A DNA stretch of 39,788 nt, from contig CANRDV010000006.1 in assembly GCA_947629475.1 (NCBI GenBank), forward strand, positions 1 through 39,788, given 5' to 3'. Source of the DNA: an uncultured Bacilli bacterium (lineage in GTDB: Bacteria > Bacillota_I > Bacilli_A > RF39 > UBA660). This document shows, in pieces, positions 1 to 8,565 of this stretch. A model generated the notes under the pieces. That model did no database searches, was not told the DNA's origin, and worked only from the letters and a program-made list of their open reading frames with translations. Position 1 is the first letter of the stretch, and the number at the start of each line of letters is the position of its first letter. The position numbers and the translations under genes are program-made.

Positions 1-68
1 TCCTCCTTACTTATTATATGGTCTCACTATTCTAATAATATTATAAGATAAATTAACGGACTTTTCAA
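1..68 (-). promoter_or_regulatory. Promoter and RBS of a gene starting left of the window
   Basis: On the minus strand there is a -35 TTGAAA (63-68), a 17-nt spacer and a -10 TATAAT (40-45). A Shine-Dalgarno AAGGAGGA lies at 1-8, right at the window edge. The coding start must lie a few bases outside the window, so the product is unknown. Confidence 0.75.
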
Positions 69-90
69 GTCATTTTGATAAATAATTAAA

Positions 91-134
91 AGACATAATA
101 AAGATTAGTATTAATATACTACTTTACTATGTCT
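91..134 (-). terminator. Probable terminator of the Ig-like surface protein gene
   Basis: A long hairpin has outer arms AGACATAATAAAG (91-103) and CTTTACTATGTCT (122-134) and an inner stem TAGTAT/ATACTA around a TAAT loop. Read on the minus strand it is followed by TTTAATTATTT, a weak U-tract. It lies between the stop at 268 and the promoter at 40-68, as expected for a terminator. Upstream of it, 135-267 holds only a small inverted repeat (154-177) and a C8 tract (184-191). Confidence 0.45.
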
Positions 135-267
135 TAAACTATTATTTTCTGATAACTTTATATTATGTGATAAAGTTGATAATCCCCCCCCATTATTAAC
201 ATATTGCTAACTATAGTTTTTGATACATTATATATATTTTTATTTGTCATTGGGGTTCACATCCTTT

Positions 268-2064
268 CTATTCGGCTTTTACTTCACCGGTTTTAACAAC
301 ATTAACTGTTACACTTGTTGCTGTTCCTCCACCTTTTGGAGTTATTGTTATTGTAGTTTTACCAACCTTAACGGCTTTTATTATACCTGTTTCTGAAACA
401 GTTGCTATTTTAGTACTTTTACTTTTATAAGTTACGGTTTTATCACTAGCATTGCTAGGTTGAACAACTGGATTTAATGTATAAGTTTCATTTAATGGTA
501 AGGTTATCTTGGTGGCTGTAAGATTTACACCAGTTGATGGAATTACACTTACATTAATTGTTGCGGTTGCTTGCAACTTTTTATGAGTTGTTGTTGCAGT
601 TATAGTTGCAGTTCCTGCCCCTATTCCTTTTACAACTCCATTTCTATCTACAGTTGCAACATTTGGATTACTAGTTGTAAAGTTTACATTCGTAAATGAA
701 GAATTTGAAGGAGTAATTATTGGAGATAAAGTTATTGTTCCATTTACTCCGACTGGATAAGAACTACTTGAAAAACTTATACCAGTTTCAGAAATTACTT
801 TTTCGCGTTCAACAACTTCGATTGTTGCTTTATCTGTAAAGCCACCATCTACTGCCCTGGCAGTAATTGTTGCAGTACCAGCTGCAACAGCTCTTACAAT
901 ACCACTTGAGTCAACAGTTGCAACACTTGGATTACTACTTATCCAAGTAATTGATTTATTGGAAGCATTACTAGGCATGAAAGCAACATATAATTGTTTG
1001 GTTACTCCAACTGGTAAAAGGGAATAATTAATTGTTATATCTATGTTTTTTAATCCTAAAGAGTAATTACCAACATTAACTGTACAAACATCTGTTTTTC
1101 CATTAATAGTTTTAGCAACTATTGTTGCGGTTCCAGCACTAACTGCGGTTACTAAACCATTTTGATTAACAGATGCTACTTTAGAATTACTACTTGACCA
1201 AGTAACTTTACTACTAGCACTACTTGGAGTAATTGAAGTTGTTAATTGGTTAGTACTTCCTACTTTTAAATTCATACTTTCTTCTTTTATATTAATTGCC
1301 GTTGGATAAGTTTCGGTTTTAATACTTTGTCCATTTACAACAGTAGATGTTCCTTGTTGATATACATTTACATAAGCAGTATCACTAATTGTTCCATTAG
1401 CAGTTGAAACAGTAATTATAGCAGAGCCAGGTTTTAAAGCATGAATCCTACCTTTACTATTTACTTGCGCAACTGATGGGTCACTACTTGAAAATTGTAA
1501 TCCTACATCATTAGCATTAGATGGTACAATCTTATAAGATAATGTACTAAAGAAACCAACTGCTAAACTTATTCTTTTTTCATTAATATTTATTCCAGTT
1601 AATTCTACACTTTGATTTCCAACATTAACTACACATTCATTTACTTTTTCATTTATTAAAGTTTTTACTGTAATAGTTGCTGTTCCATTTTTTAAAGCTT
1701 CAATATATCCTGTTGTTTCATTAACTCTAGCAACACTTGGGTCACTACTTTCAAATACTACTTGTTTATTTGTTGAATTATCAGGTATAACTGTATAAAC
1801 AAGTTGATAATCTCTTCCTTTTTTTATTCCTACTTCATTTTGATTTAATAATACTGCCTCAGGTGCAATATCAGATTTTAAACTAATAATTCCAAATTTA
1901 ATTAATAGTAAGAATATAACTATAAGTATAATTATAACTAATAATATCTTCCATATTAAAGAAAATATTTTATTAGCAGGGGTTTTCCCTCCTTCTGTTA
2001 TATAAATATTTGGGTCTTTTTCTATTTCTTTTTTCATATTTTGACTATTATAATTAGTATACAT
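268..2064 (-). CDS. Membrane-anchored surface protein with six Big_2 Ig-like domains
   Basis: A 598-residue protein. Residues 1-32 are cytoplasmic and polar, a strong hydrophobic helix covers about 33-60, and the rest should be outside the cell. The outside part is six tandem bacterial Ig-like group 2 (Big_2) repeats of about 85 residues. Each has the typical core: S/TxIxL near the start, then a W/F-x-SSxPSVAxV segment, then a G-x-A-T-I-T-V strand. There is no LPxTG sorting signal at the C-terminus, so the N-terminal helix is the only visible anchor. A GGAGG site precedes the ATG at 2064. Big_2 arrays usually act as stalks or adhesion modules, but the ligand cannot be read from the sequence. 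The gene appears monocistronic, with its own promoter upstream. Confidence 0.85.
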   Translation of the reverse strand: MYTNYNSQNMKKEIEKDPNIYITEGGKTPANKIFSLIWKILLVIIILIVIFLLLIKFGIISLKSDIAPEAVLLNQNEVGIKKGRDYQLVYTVIPDNSTNKQVVFESSDPSVARVNETTGYIEALKNGTATITVKTLINEKVNECVVNVGNQSVELTGININEKRISLAVGFFSTLSYKIVPSNANDVGLQFSSSDPSVAQVNSKGRIHALKPGSAIITVSTANGTISDTAYVNVYQQGTSTVVNGQSIKTETYPTAINIKEESMNLKVGSTNQLTTSITPSSASSKVTWSSSNSKVASVNQNGLVTAVSAGTATIVAKTINGKTDVCTVNVGNYSLGLKNIDITINYSLLPVGVTKQLYVAFMPSNASNKSITWISSNPSVATVDSSGIVRAVAAGTATITARAVDGGFTDKATIEVVEREKVISETGISFSSSSYPVGVNGTITLSPIITPSNSSFTNVNFTTSNPNVATVDRNGVVKGIGAGTATITATTTHKKLQATATINVSVIPSTGVNLTATKITLPLNETYTLNPVVQPSNASDKTVTYKSKSTKIATVSETGIIKAVKVGKTTITITPKGGGTATSVTVNVVKTGEVKAE

Positions 2065-2087
2065 AATCTTCCTCCATTTATTATTAC

Positions 2088-2102
2088 TATAATGATTATA
2101 GC
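2088..2102 (-). promoter_or_regulatory. Extended -10 promoter of the Ig-like protein gene
   Basis: The minus strand reads TGC-TATAAT, with the -10 at 2095-2100, which is an extended -10. No good -35 is visible. The -10 sits inside a small inverted repeat, CTATAA-N3-TTATAG (2088-2102), which could be a protein site or chance in AT-rich DNA. Confidence 0.45.
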
Positions 2103-2117
2103 ATATCTATTTAAAAA

Positions 2118-2960
2118 TTAAAATACCTTAAATGCACAAAATTTACTAAATTTTACATTTTTATAAATTGCTAATTCATTTTCTTTATTATCTAATAGTA
2201 AAATATAAGAGGAATTTATATTATTTAGTTCTATTGGATTACCATTTTTTATTTTTTTTATTAAGAAAGAATCTTCTATTTTAATACTTTTTATATCTAA
2301 AGCATCTTTTATTTTAATTATTTTATAGTTATCTTCTAGTTTATTACTATTTTCTAATTTAAATTTACCACTTTTAGTTCTAATTAAGTCTTGCATTGTC
2401 ATATTTATATTTAAACTATTTCCTATATCTCTAATTAGACTTCTTATATAACATCCTTTACTAACTTTAACTTTAAAGGTAAATTCTTGATTTTTTTTAT
2501 AATCTAATAGTTCTATTTCAAATATTTCTACTTCTCTTTTAGGTAATTCTATTTCTTTATTTTCTCTTGCATATTGATATAACTTTTTACCATTAATTTT
2601 AACAGCACTAAAACTTGGTACTTCTTGAAAGTATTTTTTTTTAATTTTTTTTAAGGTTGTTTCTAATTCTTCTTGGTCTAGATTAAAGTTATAGTTTTCT
2701 TCTAAAATGGTACCTGTTATATCTAGAGTATCTGTTTTTATTCCTAATTTAGCAGTTGCTATATATTCTTTAGTATCAAGGGTAAGTAATTCCATTATCT
2801 TAGTTCCCTTACCTACTCCAATTACTAAAAGTCCAGTTGCAATTGGGTCAAGTGTTCCAGCATGACCTACTTTTTTTATATTTAATTTTTTAGATACTTT
2901 ATTAACAACATCCCTACTAGTTAAATTTTTTTCTTTATTTATTAAAATTATTCCATCCAT
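2118..2960 (-). CDS. truB: tRNA pseudouridine(55) synthase TruB
   Basis: A 280-residue protein that converts U55 of the tRNA T-arm to pseudouridine. It opens with the TruB signature GIILINKEKNLTS, followed by HAGTLDP (residues 33-39), in which Asp38 is the catalytic aspartate. The GCYIRSLIRDIG block further on is also typical of the family. Length is near the usual ~300; the C-terminal PUA part is short. The gene begins 6 nt after the stop of the small membrane protein gene, so the two are probably co-transcribed. The Shine-Dalgarno is weak (GATAGG across the upstream stop), which suggests coupling. Unlike in many Bacilli, no ribF or rbfA is adjacent. Confidence 0.95.
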   Translation of the reverse strand: MDGIILINKEKNLTSRDVVNKVSKKLNIKKVGHAGTLDPIATGLLVIGVGKGTKIMELLTLDTKEYIATAKLGIKTDTLDITGTILEENYNFNLDQEELETTLKKIKKKYFQEVPSFSAVKINGKKLYQYARENKEIELPKREVEIFEIELLDYKKNQEFTFKVKVSKGCYIRSLIRDIGNSLNINMTMQDLIRTKSGKFKLENSNKLEDNYKIIKIKDALDIKSIKIEDSFLIKKIKNGNPIELNNINSSYILLLDNKENELAIYKNVKFSKFCAFKVF

Positions 2961-2966
2961 ATTAAC

Positions 2967-3476
2967 CTATCTTATATATTTATAACTTCCATCTTTATTA
3001 TTAAATTGACTACACATACTATCATTAACATCAGTTGTAACATTACAACTACTATCTAGTTTATAACTATTACAGCTTCGAAGTTCTAAACAGGCTTTTT
3101 TTTCATCATCACTATAGTTACTATCTTCACAATTTAAATAAGTATTTATTTTATCAAGACAATCAGAATTAGCATTAGTAAAACAATTACTTACTTTATA
3201 ATCTGTATTACCAGTAACACTATCAAATAGTCCTAAAACACCTTTTACAATTGTAGGTACCAAAAAAACAATAAGGGCTGCTCCTAATCTAATACCTATT
3301 TTTTTTACACCATCTTTATTATCAGGATTTACCATATTTTTAAATAAATCAACACTAATCCAAATAATAAGGGCTAATGGAATAGCAAATTTTATAATTG
3401 TTAAAATCGTATTTACTAAAGACATAGCTTTTAAAAAACCAGCATTATCACATATAAAAAATAAAGTATTAAACAT
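2967..3476 (-). CDS. Small two-helix membrane protein with a Cys-rich tail
   Basis: I chose the ATG at 3476 because AAGGAAGTGAT stands just upstream; an upstream in-frame TTG at 3506 lacks a site. The 169-residue product has a short N-terminus, hydrophobic helices at about residues 18-45 and 65-90 separated by a charged loop (NPDNKDGVKK), and a polar tail with seven cysteines. The topology recalls VirB2/TrbC-type pilins and related small conjugation proteins, but the resemblance is only in layout and no conjugation genes are nearby. The cysteines could form disulphides outside the cell. It lies immediately upstream of truB in the same transcription unit. Function unknown. Confidence 0.7.
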   Translation of the reverse strand: MFNTLFFICDNAGFLKAMSLVNTILTIIKFAIPLALIIWISVDLFKNMVNPDNKDGVKKIGIRLGAALIVFLVPTIVKGVLGLFDSVTGNTDYKVSNCFTNANSDCLDKINTYLNCEDSNYSDDEKKACLELRSCNSYKLDSSCNVTTDVNDSMCSQFNNKDGSYKYIR

Positions 3477-3568
3477 AAATATCACTTCCTTAAATTTATT
3501 ATACAATATTTTTTTAAAATAATAAACATTTTTTTGAAAATAACATATAATGTTTTGAGGTGGAATCT

Positions 3569-3928
3569 ATGTATAATAATCCTTATAATTTTTATCCTTA
3601 TATGAATGTTAATAATCTTGGTAATTATGCTTTAGGAGCAAATGCTTTAAGAGGAGTTAGACCTAGTTTATTTAGTTCTATAAGGAATATCAAATGGGGT
3701 TCTATTTTAACTAATACTCAAAAGACTTTAAATGTTATTAATCAAGCAATCCCCGTTTATTATCAAATTAAACCAATTGCTAGTAATTTAAGAAGTTTTG
3801 GAAAAATAATGAGTGCTTTTAATTCTCCTGATACTTCAAAAACTATAACACCTACTAATAATGTTGTAAATACTGAAGAAATAAAAAAAGAAGAGACTAA
3901 TAATCTCCCTACTTTCTTTATCGATTAG
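3569..3928 (+). CDS. Small YqfQ/VrrA-like protein
   Basis: The start is the ATG at 3569, with GAGGTGG at 3557-3563; the in-frame GTG at 3560 lies inside that site. The 119-residue product has an Asn/Tyr-rich N-terminus (YNNPYNFYPYMN), a central helix-forming core (WGSILTNTQKTLNVINQAIP), and an acidic Thr/Asn-rich tail. From memory the core resembles the YqfQ (VrrA) family of Bacillus, which is poorly characterised and linked to sporulating species. A TATAAT at 3546-3551 could be its -10. The 3' end overlaps the 3' end of galE by 11 bp, tail to tail. No enzyme motif is visible. Confidence 0.6.
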   Translation: MYNNPYNFYPYMNVNNLGNYALGANALRGVRPSLFSSIRNIKWGSILTNTQKTLNVINQAIPVYYQIKPIASNLRSFGKIMSAFNSPDTSKTITPTNNVVNTEEIKKEETNNLPTFFID

Positions 3929-4910
3929 ATTTAACAAAGTTATAACTATCTAAACACATATCTTCTAAATTGTATTTTGGTTTAAAGCCTAATTCTTCTT
4001 GGGCTTTTTTATTTGATGCAAAGCAAGATGCAATATCACCATCTCTTCTTCCAACGATTTTATAGTTAACTTTAACATTATTAACTTTTTCAAACATTTT
4101 AACAAGTTCTAAAACACTAGTTCCTTGACCTGTTCCTAAGTTATAGATTTTTAAACCTTCTTTTTTATTTTTTAAAGCTAGAACATGACCATAGGATAAG
4201 TCACAGACATGGATATAATCCCGAACCCCGGTTCCATCAATTGTATCATAATCATTTCCAAAGATACTAAGGATTGGAAGTTCATTAGTTGCAACTTTTA
4301 CTATATATGGCATTAAGTTATTTGGTATTCCATTAGGGTCTTCTCCAAGAAGCCCTGATTTATGTGCTCCAATTGGATTAAAGTATCTAAGAATTGTTAT
4401 ATCAAAACTATTATCAGCCTTATATAAATCTGTTAAGATATTTTCAATCATTAACTTAGTTGTTCCATAAGGATTTGTTGTTGATAATGGAAAATCTTCA
4501 TAAATTGGTAAACTTTTAGGACTTCCATAAACAGTTGCACTTGATGAGAAAACAATTTTTTTAACATTATATTTGTTCATACATTTTAATAAATTAATTG
4601 TACTATATAAATTATTTTCATAATACATAAGTGGTTTTGCAACACTTTCAGAAACAGCTTTTAAACCTGCAAAGTGAATAACTGCATCAATTTTTTCTTC
4701 TTTAAATAATGAGTCTAGTTTAGAATAATCACATAAGTCATATTGATAAAATTTAACACTTTTATTAGTTATCTTTTTTATTTTATCTAAAACTTCTATT
4801 TTGGAATTAACTAAGTTATCAACTATTACTACCTCATATCCTTCATTTAATAAATCAACAACTGTATGGGAACCAATGAACCCACAGCCTCCGGTTACTA
4901 ATATTTTCAT
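3918..4910 (-). CDS. galE: UDP-glucose 4-epimerase
   Basis: A 330-residue extended short-chain dehydrogenase that interconverts UDP-glucose and UDP-galactose using bound NAD. The N-terminal Rossmann motif is GGCGFIGSHT (residues 7-16). The catalytic SSAT and YGTTK (YxxxK) motifs follow near residues 123 and 148, and the RYFNPIGAH block is typical of GalE. The length is normal. AGGAGGTAG lies before the ATG and overlaps the TAG stop of the upstream deacetylase gene, so the two are one operon and possibly coupled. The context suggests supply of UDP-galactose for cell-envelope sugars. Confidence 0.95.
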   Translation of the reverse strand: MKILVTGGCGFIGSHTVVDLLNEGYEVVIVDNLVNSKIEVLDKIKKITNKSVKFYQYDLCDYSKLDSLFKEEKIDAVIHFAGLKAVSESVAKPLMYYENNLYSTINLLKCMNKYNVKKIVFSSSATVYGSPKSLPIYEDFPLSTTNPYGTTKLMIENILTDLYKADNSFDITILRYFNPIGAHKSGLLGEDPNGIPNNLMPYIVKVATNELPILSIFGNDYDTIDGTGVRDYIHVCDLSYGHVLALKNKKEGLKIYNLGTGQGTSVLELVKMFEKVNNVKVNYKIVGRRDGDIASCFASNKKAQEELGFKPKYNLEDMCLDSYNFVKSNR

Positions 4911-4919
4911 TTCTACCTC

Positions 4920-6143
4920 CTAATACGTAACTATTTGTTTATTTATATCTATTAAATTATCTTTCAAATTACTTGGAATTGTTATTATATTTTTGTCTCC
5001 ATCTGAAATAAACCTGTTTTTTTCTAATAAATTAAAATTCATTTCTATATCAAAGTCTTTACCATTATTATCATAAGCTCTACATCTTTTTAAGAAAGTT
5101 TTATCAAAAGACTTATCAAAGGGAGAAAATTCACTTTCCCAACCAACCCTAAGAGCAGCCTCCGTTTCATAAGTTTTACCATTATATTCGCCTCCTAATA
5201 TATATTGATAATTAGGATGACTTTTCTTATAAGGTGAACCAAATGGTAAAGCCACAATCTTTAAATAATCACCTGGGATAATACTTTCTAATCTTTCATA
5301 CATTTTTCCTACTACTTCTTTGGTTTTAAGAGTACTAATCGTTGTAAAATCAGGATGGGTTGTTGTATGATTTCCTATATCATAGTTATTTTTAATTAAC
5401 CATTTCATTATATCTTCATTATATTCTTTTTGATTACATAATTCATAGTTTAAAAAGAAAGTTGCTGTTACATTATAATCAGGATATTTCTTCTTTATCG
5501 TTTCAAGTATTCCAATTGCGGACTTGGGGTCAAATTCTAAGTTACCATCAGAATCTTTCCCTGTTACTTTAAAGTTATTAGCATTTCCATCATCAAATGT
5601 TAAGATAATTGGACTATATCCTAAAGGTACATTGATATCACCATCTATATAATCTTTTAAACTAATCATCCTGTATCCTTTTTCATAATAAAACTCTAAA
5701 TCTTTTAAAAACGCATCACTTGTCCTAGAATAACCATCTTTATCAACATTACCACCTATATATTTAGGTTCTGTATCAATTATTTGATGATACATCATAA
5801 TCGGAACTCTTCCTAGTTCATTTACACCTTTTTCTTGAAATTCTGATATTGGAATATTTCCTCTTGATATAGTTATATTTAAAGTTTTATCTTCAATCCT
5901 ACTTTCTATTACAATATCTTTTTTGATAGAATCATCATAAACATAAGTTTCTTTTAACTCTAATTTATTTTCTTTAGCATAATCTCTAACTTCACTTAAC
6001 TTCATATTTTTAAAATCAGTTATTTCTTCTTTTTTACTATAACTTGGTTTAAGATTATTTACTAAAACAATACCTATTATTAGTACTAAAGTTATAATTA
6101 ATATATTTTTAAACTTTTTCTTTAATCTTCTTTTTCTTCTCAT
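4920..6143 (-). CDS. Membrane-anchored PASTA-like/NodB polysaccharide deacetylase
   Basis: The start is the ATG at 6143 (GATGTGAT upstream), not the earlier TTG at 6170. The 407-residue product has a basic N-terminus (RRKRRLKKK), one membrane helix (about residues 12-30), and then a ~60-residue PASTA-like module (KLSEVRDYAKENKLEL ending in TLNITISRG). A NodB-type deacetylase domain follows from VPIMMYHQI. Catalytic motifs are TFDDG (about residue 180; the second Asp binds metal) and the metal-binding HTTTH (about residue 256). The family removes N- or O-acetyl groups from peptidoglycan or other surface glycans. The PASTA-like module could position it on the wall. It shares an operon with galE. 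Confidence 0.85.
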   Translation of the reverse strand: MRRKRRLKKKFKNILIITLVLIIGIVLVNNLKPSYSKKEEITDFKNMKLSEVRDYAKENKLELKETYVYDDSIKKDIVIESRIEDKTLNITISRGNIPISEFQEKGVNELGRVPIMMYHQIIDTEPKYIGGNVDKDGYSRTSDAFLKDLEFYYEKGYRMISLKDYIDGDINVPLGYSPIILTFDDGNANNFKVTGKDSDGNLEFDPKSAIGILETIKKKYPDYNVTATFFLNYELCNQKEYNEDIMKWLIKNNYDIGNHTTTHPDFTTISTLKTKEVVGKMYERLESIIPGDYLKIVALPFGSPYKKSHPNYQYILGGEYNGKTYETEAALRVGWESEFSPFDKSFDKTFLKRCRAYDNNGKDFDIEMNFNLLEKNRFISDGDKNIITIPSNLKDNLIDINKQIVTY

Positions 6144-6230
6144 AACTATCACATCTTTATTATATACCAAAATTCGAAAAAAAACTATACCAATTTAATT
6201 ATTTATCATAAACTATTATAGGTGGATATT

Positions 6231-6449
6231 ATGTTTAAGAAAAAAAATCATGGAATGTTTTGTTATTGTAGTATGTGTAGAACAAGAAGAAAAACAAGTA
6301 TTTTATATAATGTTGTTGTAAGTATTTTCTTAATTATTTGTTTTTATCAATTATTAATAATTTTACTTGCATTTACAAGAATTAATATCTTTATTCTCTT
6401 TTTAGAATTTTTGTTTTTAGTTTTCTTAATAACCAGAAGTCTATTCTAA
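6231..6449 (+). CDS. Small hydrophobic membrane protein
   Basis: The start is the ATG at 6231, with TAGGTGG upstream; the GTG at 6222 is part of that site. The 72-residue product begins with a lysine-rich stretch and a CYCSMCRTRR segment whose three cysteines could hold a metal or be lipid- or disulphide-linked. Two hydrophobic helices follow. It is divergent from the deacetylase gene. I do not recognise the family. Confidence 0.5.
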   Translation: MFKKKNHGMFCYCSMCRTRRKTSILYNVVVSIFLIICFYQLLIILLAFTRINIFILFLEFLFLVFLITRSLF

Positions 6450-6496
6450 TTTGACAAGTATATATTTTTTAAGTCAAATGTTGGAGTTCTTGTTTA

Positions 6497-6814
6497 TTGC
6501 TTTTTAGTTCTCTAATACTTGCTACAATTGGAACTTTTTTATTTAATATTTTAGACGAAGATTTCTTATTTCCTTGTTTAGTTGCATTCGGAATTAACTT
6601 ATTCAATATGTTATTACTTTATAAAGCTCATTTAATCAAAATGATTGAAAAAAAGACGATTTACTTATTTAGTATTTCGTCTTTATTGTTCAATTTTCAT
6701 TCCACATTCCGAACAGAATTTACCAGTTACCAGATTTCCACAGTTTGGACAAAATTTAGAATTGGTTTTTTGAACCATTTCTTCTTTTTTTATATTATCA
6801 ATATTTATTCTTGA
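6497..6814 (+). CDS. Doubtful hydrophobic ORF, perhaps a gene remnant
   Basis: This open frame begins at a TTG with only a weak GGAG upstream. The first ~65 codons read as two or three membrane helices with codon use like that of real genes here. From about 6685 it runs antisense through the zinc-ribbon end of the SPFH gene, so that part is surely not a real product. It may be the tail of a decayed small membrane gene following the one at 6231, or chance. Confidence 0.2.
   Translation: MLFSSLILATIGTFLFNILDEDFLFPCLVAFGINLFNMLLLYKAHLIKMIEKKTIYLFSISSLLFNFHSTFRTEFTSYQISTVWTKFRIGFLNHFFFFYIINIYS
6652..6684 (-). terminator. Rho-independent terminator of the SPFH gene
   Basis: On the minus strand the arms AAAGACGA and TCGTCTTT enclose a 17-nt loop and are followed by further U's, then C. 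The first arm overlaps the stop codon at 6683. Confidence 0.75.
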
Positions 6815-7543
6815 TTCATTATCTGGAACAATTTTTTGAATATTAACATTTACTATCTCAATACCTTTAGAATTTTCTTTTAAAGTTTCATTCATATATT
6901 TTGTAATTAATGATTGTTTATTAACTAAATCTGAAAATATTACTCTGTCACTAGCACATTTTTTTAAACTTAAATCAAAAGCTTTTGCAAAATCAGTATA
7001 TAAAAAGTTAACTAGTTCTTCTTTAGTATATATATCTTTTTGATTTTCAAGAATATTACTAATAAAAGTAAATGGATTATCTATTTTAAAAGAATAAACT
7101 CCATAATATCTAATATAAACATTTTCATATTTAGGGTCAGAATAAAAAACTGGAGAAGATGAACCAAATTTATTATCAGTTATTTCTTTAGTACTAATAT
7201 AAAAAATGGCTTGTTCCATATTAGTTCCTTGATAATTAAAATTATCCCAAAATTCCCGGAATTTTCGACCATAAATTCCTGGATATAAGGTTGGAGATGA
7301 AGATTTATCAAATGTATAAATACCTGCATCAGCTGTTGCATCTAAGATTTTTCCATTTGAAAATATTAATGCTATTTGATTAGGTTTAACTTCTATCCTA
7401 CTTTTATTAGATATAACTCCATCTTTCGTTTTTTTCTTAACAACTAAAATCTCATCATTTAATTCATTACAAGTAATATAATCTTCCCAATTATCATGTA
7501 AAGTACTAGTAATAGATGTAAAAGGTGATTTAATTAATCCCAT
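6683..7543 (-). CDS. SPFH-domain protein with C-terminal zinc ribbon (YdjI-like)
   Basis: I take the ATG at 7543; a GTG at 7552 lies only 1 nt from the AGGAG. The 286-residue product has an SPFH (stomatin/flotillin-like) fold of the type called virion-core-like or YdjI in Bacillus. Typical blocks are a DNWEDYI start, PNQIALIFSNGKI, and a GIYTFD segment. The C-terminus is a rubredoxin-like zinc ribbon, CPNCG then CSECG, about 12 residues apart. In B. subtilis such proteins accompany a phage-shock-type membrane stress response; here there is no liaI or pspA neighbour. It is monocistronic, with its own promoter and terminator. Confidence 0.8.
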   Translation of the reverse strand: MGLIKSPFTSITSTLHDNWEDYITCNELNDEILVVKKKTKDGVISNKSRIEVKPNQIALIFSNGKILDATADAGIYTFDKSSSPTLYPGIYGRKFREFWDNFNYQGTNMEQAIFYISTKEITDNKFGSSSPVFYSDPKYENVYIRYYGVYSFKIDNPFTFISNILENQKDIYTKEELVNFLYTDFAKAFDLSLKKCASDRVIFSDLVNKQSLITKYMNETLKENSKGIEIVNVNIQKIVPDNESRINIDNIKKEEMVQKTNSKFCPNCGNLVTGKFCSECGMKIEQ

Positions 7544-7564
7544 ATTTCTCACACTCCTACTTTA

Positions 7565-7593
7565 ATTATACTAAATTTATTTTAAAAATTCAA
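7565..7593 (-). promoter_or_regulatory. Sigma-A-type promoter of the SPFH gene
   Basis: -35 TTGAAT (7588-7593), 17-nt spacer, -10 TATAAT (7565-7570), reading left. It abuts the TGA stop of the GerM-domain gene at 7594. Confidence 0.75.
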
Positions 7594-8514
7594 TCACTTC
7601 TTTGATTTTATATCAATAACTTGATTATCCATTTCAAAGATAACTTTCTTTATATCTAAAGAATCAAAGATTGAAGAAGCTAATGAATAAGTAACTTCTT
7701 CTAAATTATCATTATTTAAACTAGAAAAAGTAATTGTTAAAATATCATCATCTAAACTAAAATCTTTAATATCAGTTTTATAACTTAAATAACTACTTAA
7801 ATTAGTATTTGAATAGTAATTTCCTTTTAAAGAATCTATTATTATTTTAACTTTATCATCTTTACTATTTACAAATCTTGTAACTGGTACATAATAAGAA
7901 TTATCATTATCATTAAAAACATAATATAAAACTACTTTAACACTATCTTTCATACTATTAATATCATAACTTTTATTAATACCAAAAGTATTATCTAATA
8001 ATGTTGGAATACTTTTATTACTCTTTTCTAGTTTTTCTAAGTCTTCTCCTTCTATTTTTATTTTAATATTTTCTACTCCATCTATTTCAAGTAAACTATA
8101 AACAATACTTTCAATTACTTTTTCTTCTAATTTACTATTTACAGAAAGTAAATCATGACTAAAATCAATATTTAAAGTTTTATCTTTATAAGTTATATCA
8201 TTAATCTTAGTATTACTAGGTATTAATCCTTTTAAATTACTATACTTTTTATTAGTAACATATAAATTATTTAATATCTCAAGAGCCATATTTTCAAGAC
8301 TATCTTTATCAATTAAAATATCTACACTTACTAAATAATTATCTTTATTAAGTAAATAAATATGTGTTGTATTAAGATTAGAAACATACTCTACTTCTTG
8401 TAAGTTATTATTAATTTTTTTATCTTTAAAATAATCAAATGAAAATAAAGTTAACATAATAAATAAAACTAAAGTTGTTAAATATATTCTTTTTAAGGCT
8501 TTTCTTCTAATCAC
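7594..8514 (-). CDS. GerM-domain protein, membrane anchored
   Basis: A 306-residue protein with a GTG start; GGGTGAT stands a few bases upstream. A basic N-terminus (RRKALKR) and one membrane helix (about residues 9-25) precede two GerM-type domains at about residues 50-150 and 190-300. Each has the family's alternating strand pattern ending in V-x-I-x-F-x-SL or D-D-x-L-x-I-x-F. GerM domains occur in Bacillus GerM, a sporulation and germination lipoprotein needed for engulfment, and in some lipoproteins of two-component systems. Here the anchor is a helix without a lipobox. It lies directly downstream of a gerE-like gene, separated by a terminator, which favours a sporulation role. Confidence 0.75.
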   Translation of the reverse strand: MIRRKALKRIYLTTLVLFIMLTLFSFDYFKDKKINNNLQEVEYVSNLNTTHIYLLNKDNYLVSVDILIDKDSLENMALEILNNLYVTNKKYSNLKGLIPSNTKINDITYKDKTLNIDFSHDLLSVNSKLEEKVIESIVYSLLEIDGVENIKIKIEGEDLEKLEKSNKSIPTLLDNTFGINKSYDINSMKDSVKVVLYYVFNDNDNSYYVPVTRFVNSKDDKVKIIIDSLKGNYYSNTNLSSYLSYKTDIKDFSLDDDILTITFSSLNNDNLEEVTYSLASSIFDSLDIKKVIFEMDNQVIDIKSKK

Positions 8515-8540
8515 TTTATCACCCTACTTAAGAATATGAA

Positions 8541-8565
8541 AAAGCATACTTAAATAGTACGCTTT
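8541..8565 (-). terminator. Terminator between gerE and the GerM-domain gene
   Basis: On the minus strand a 10-bp stem (AAAGCGTACT with AGTATGCTTT, one G-U pair) has a 5-nt loop and ends in five U's. The first arm overlaps the gerE stop codon (8564-8566). Confidence 0.7.

Noticed and set aside
2967-3476. Pilin of a conjugation system (VirB2/TrbC)
   Set aside because: Only the two-helix layout agrees. There is no conjugation gene nearby, and the Cys-rich tail is not typical, so the product is left as unknown.
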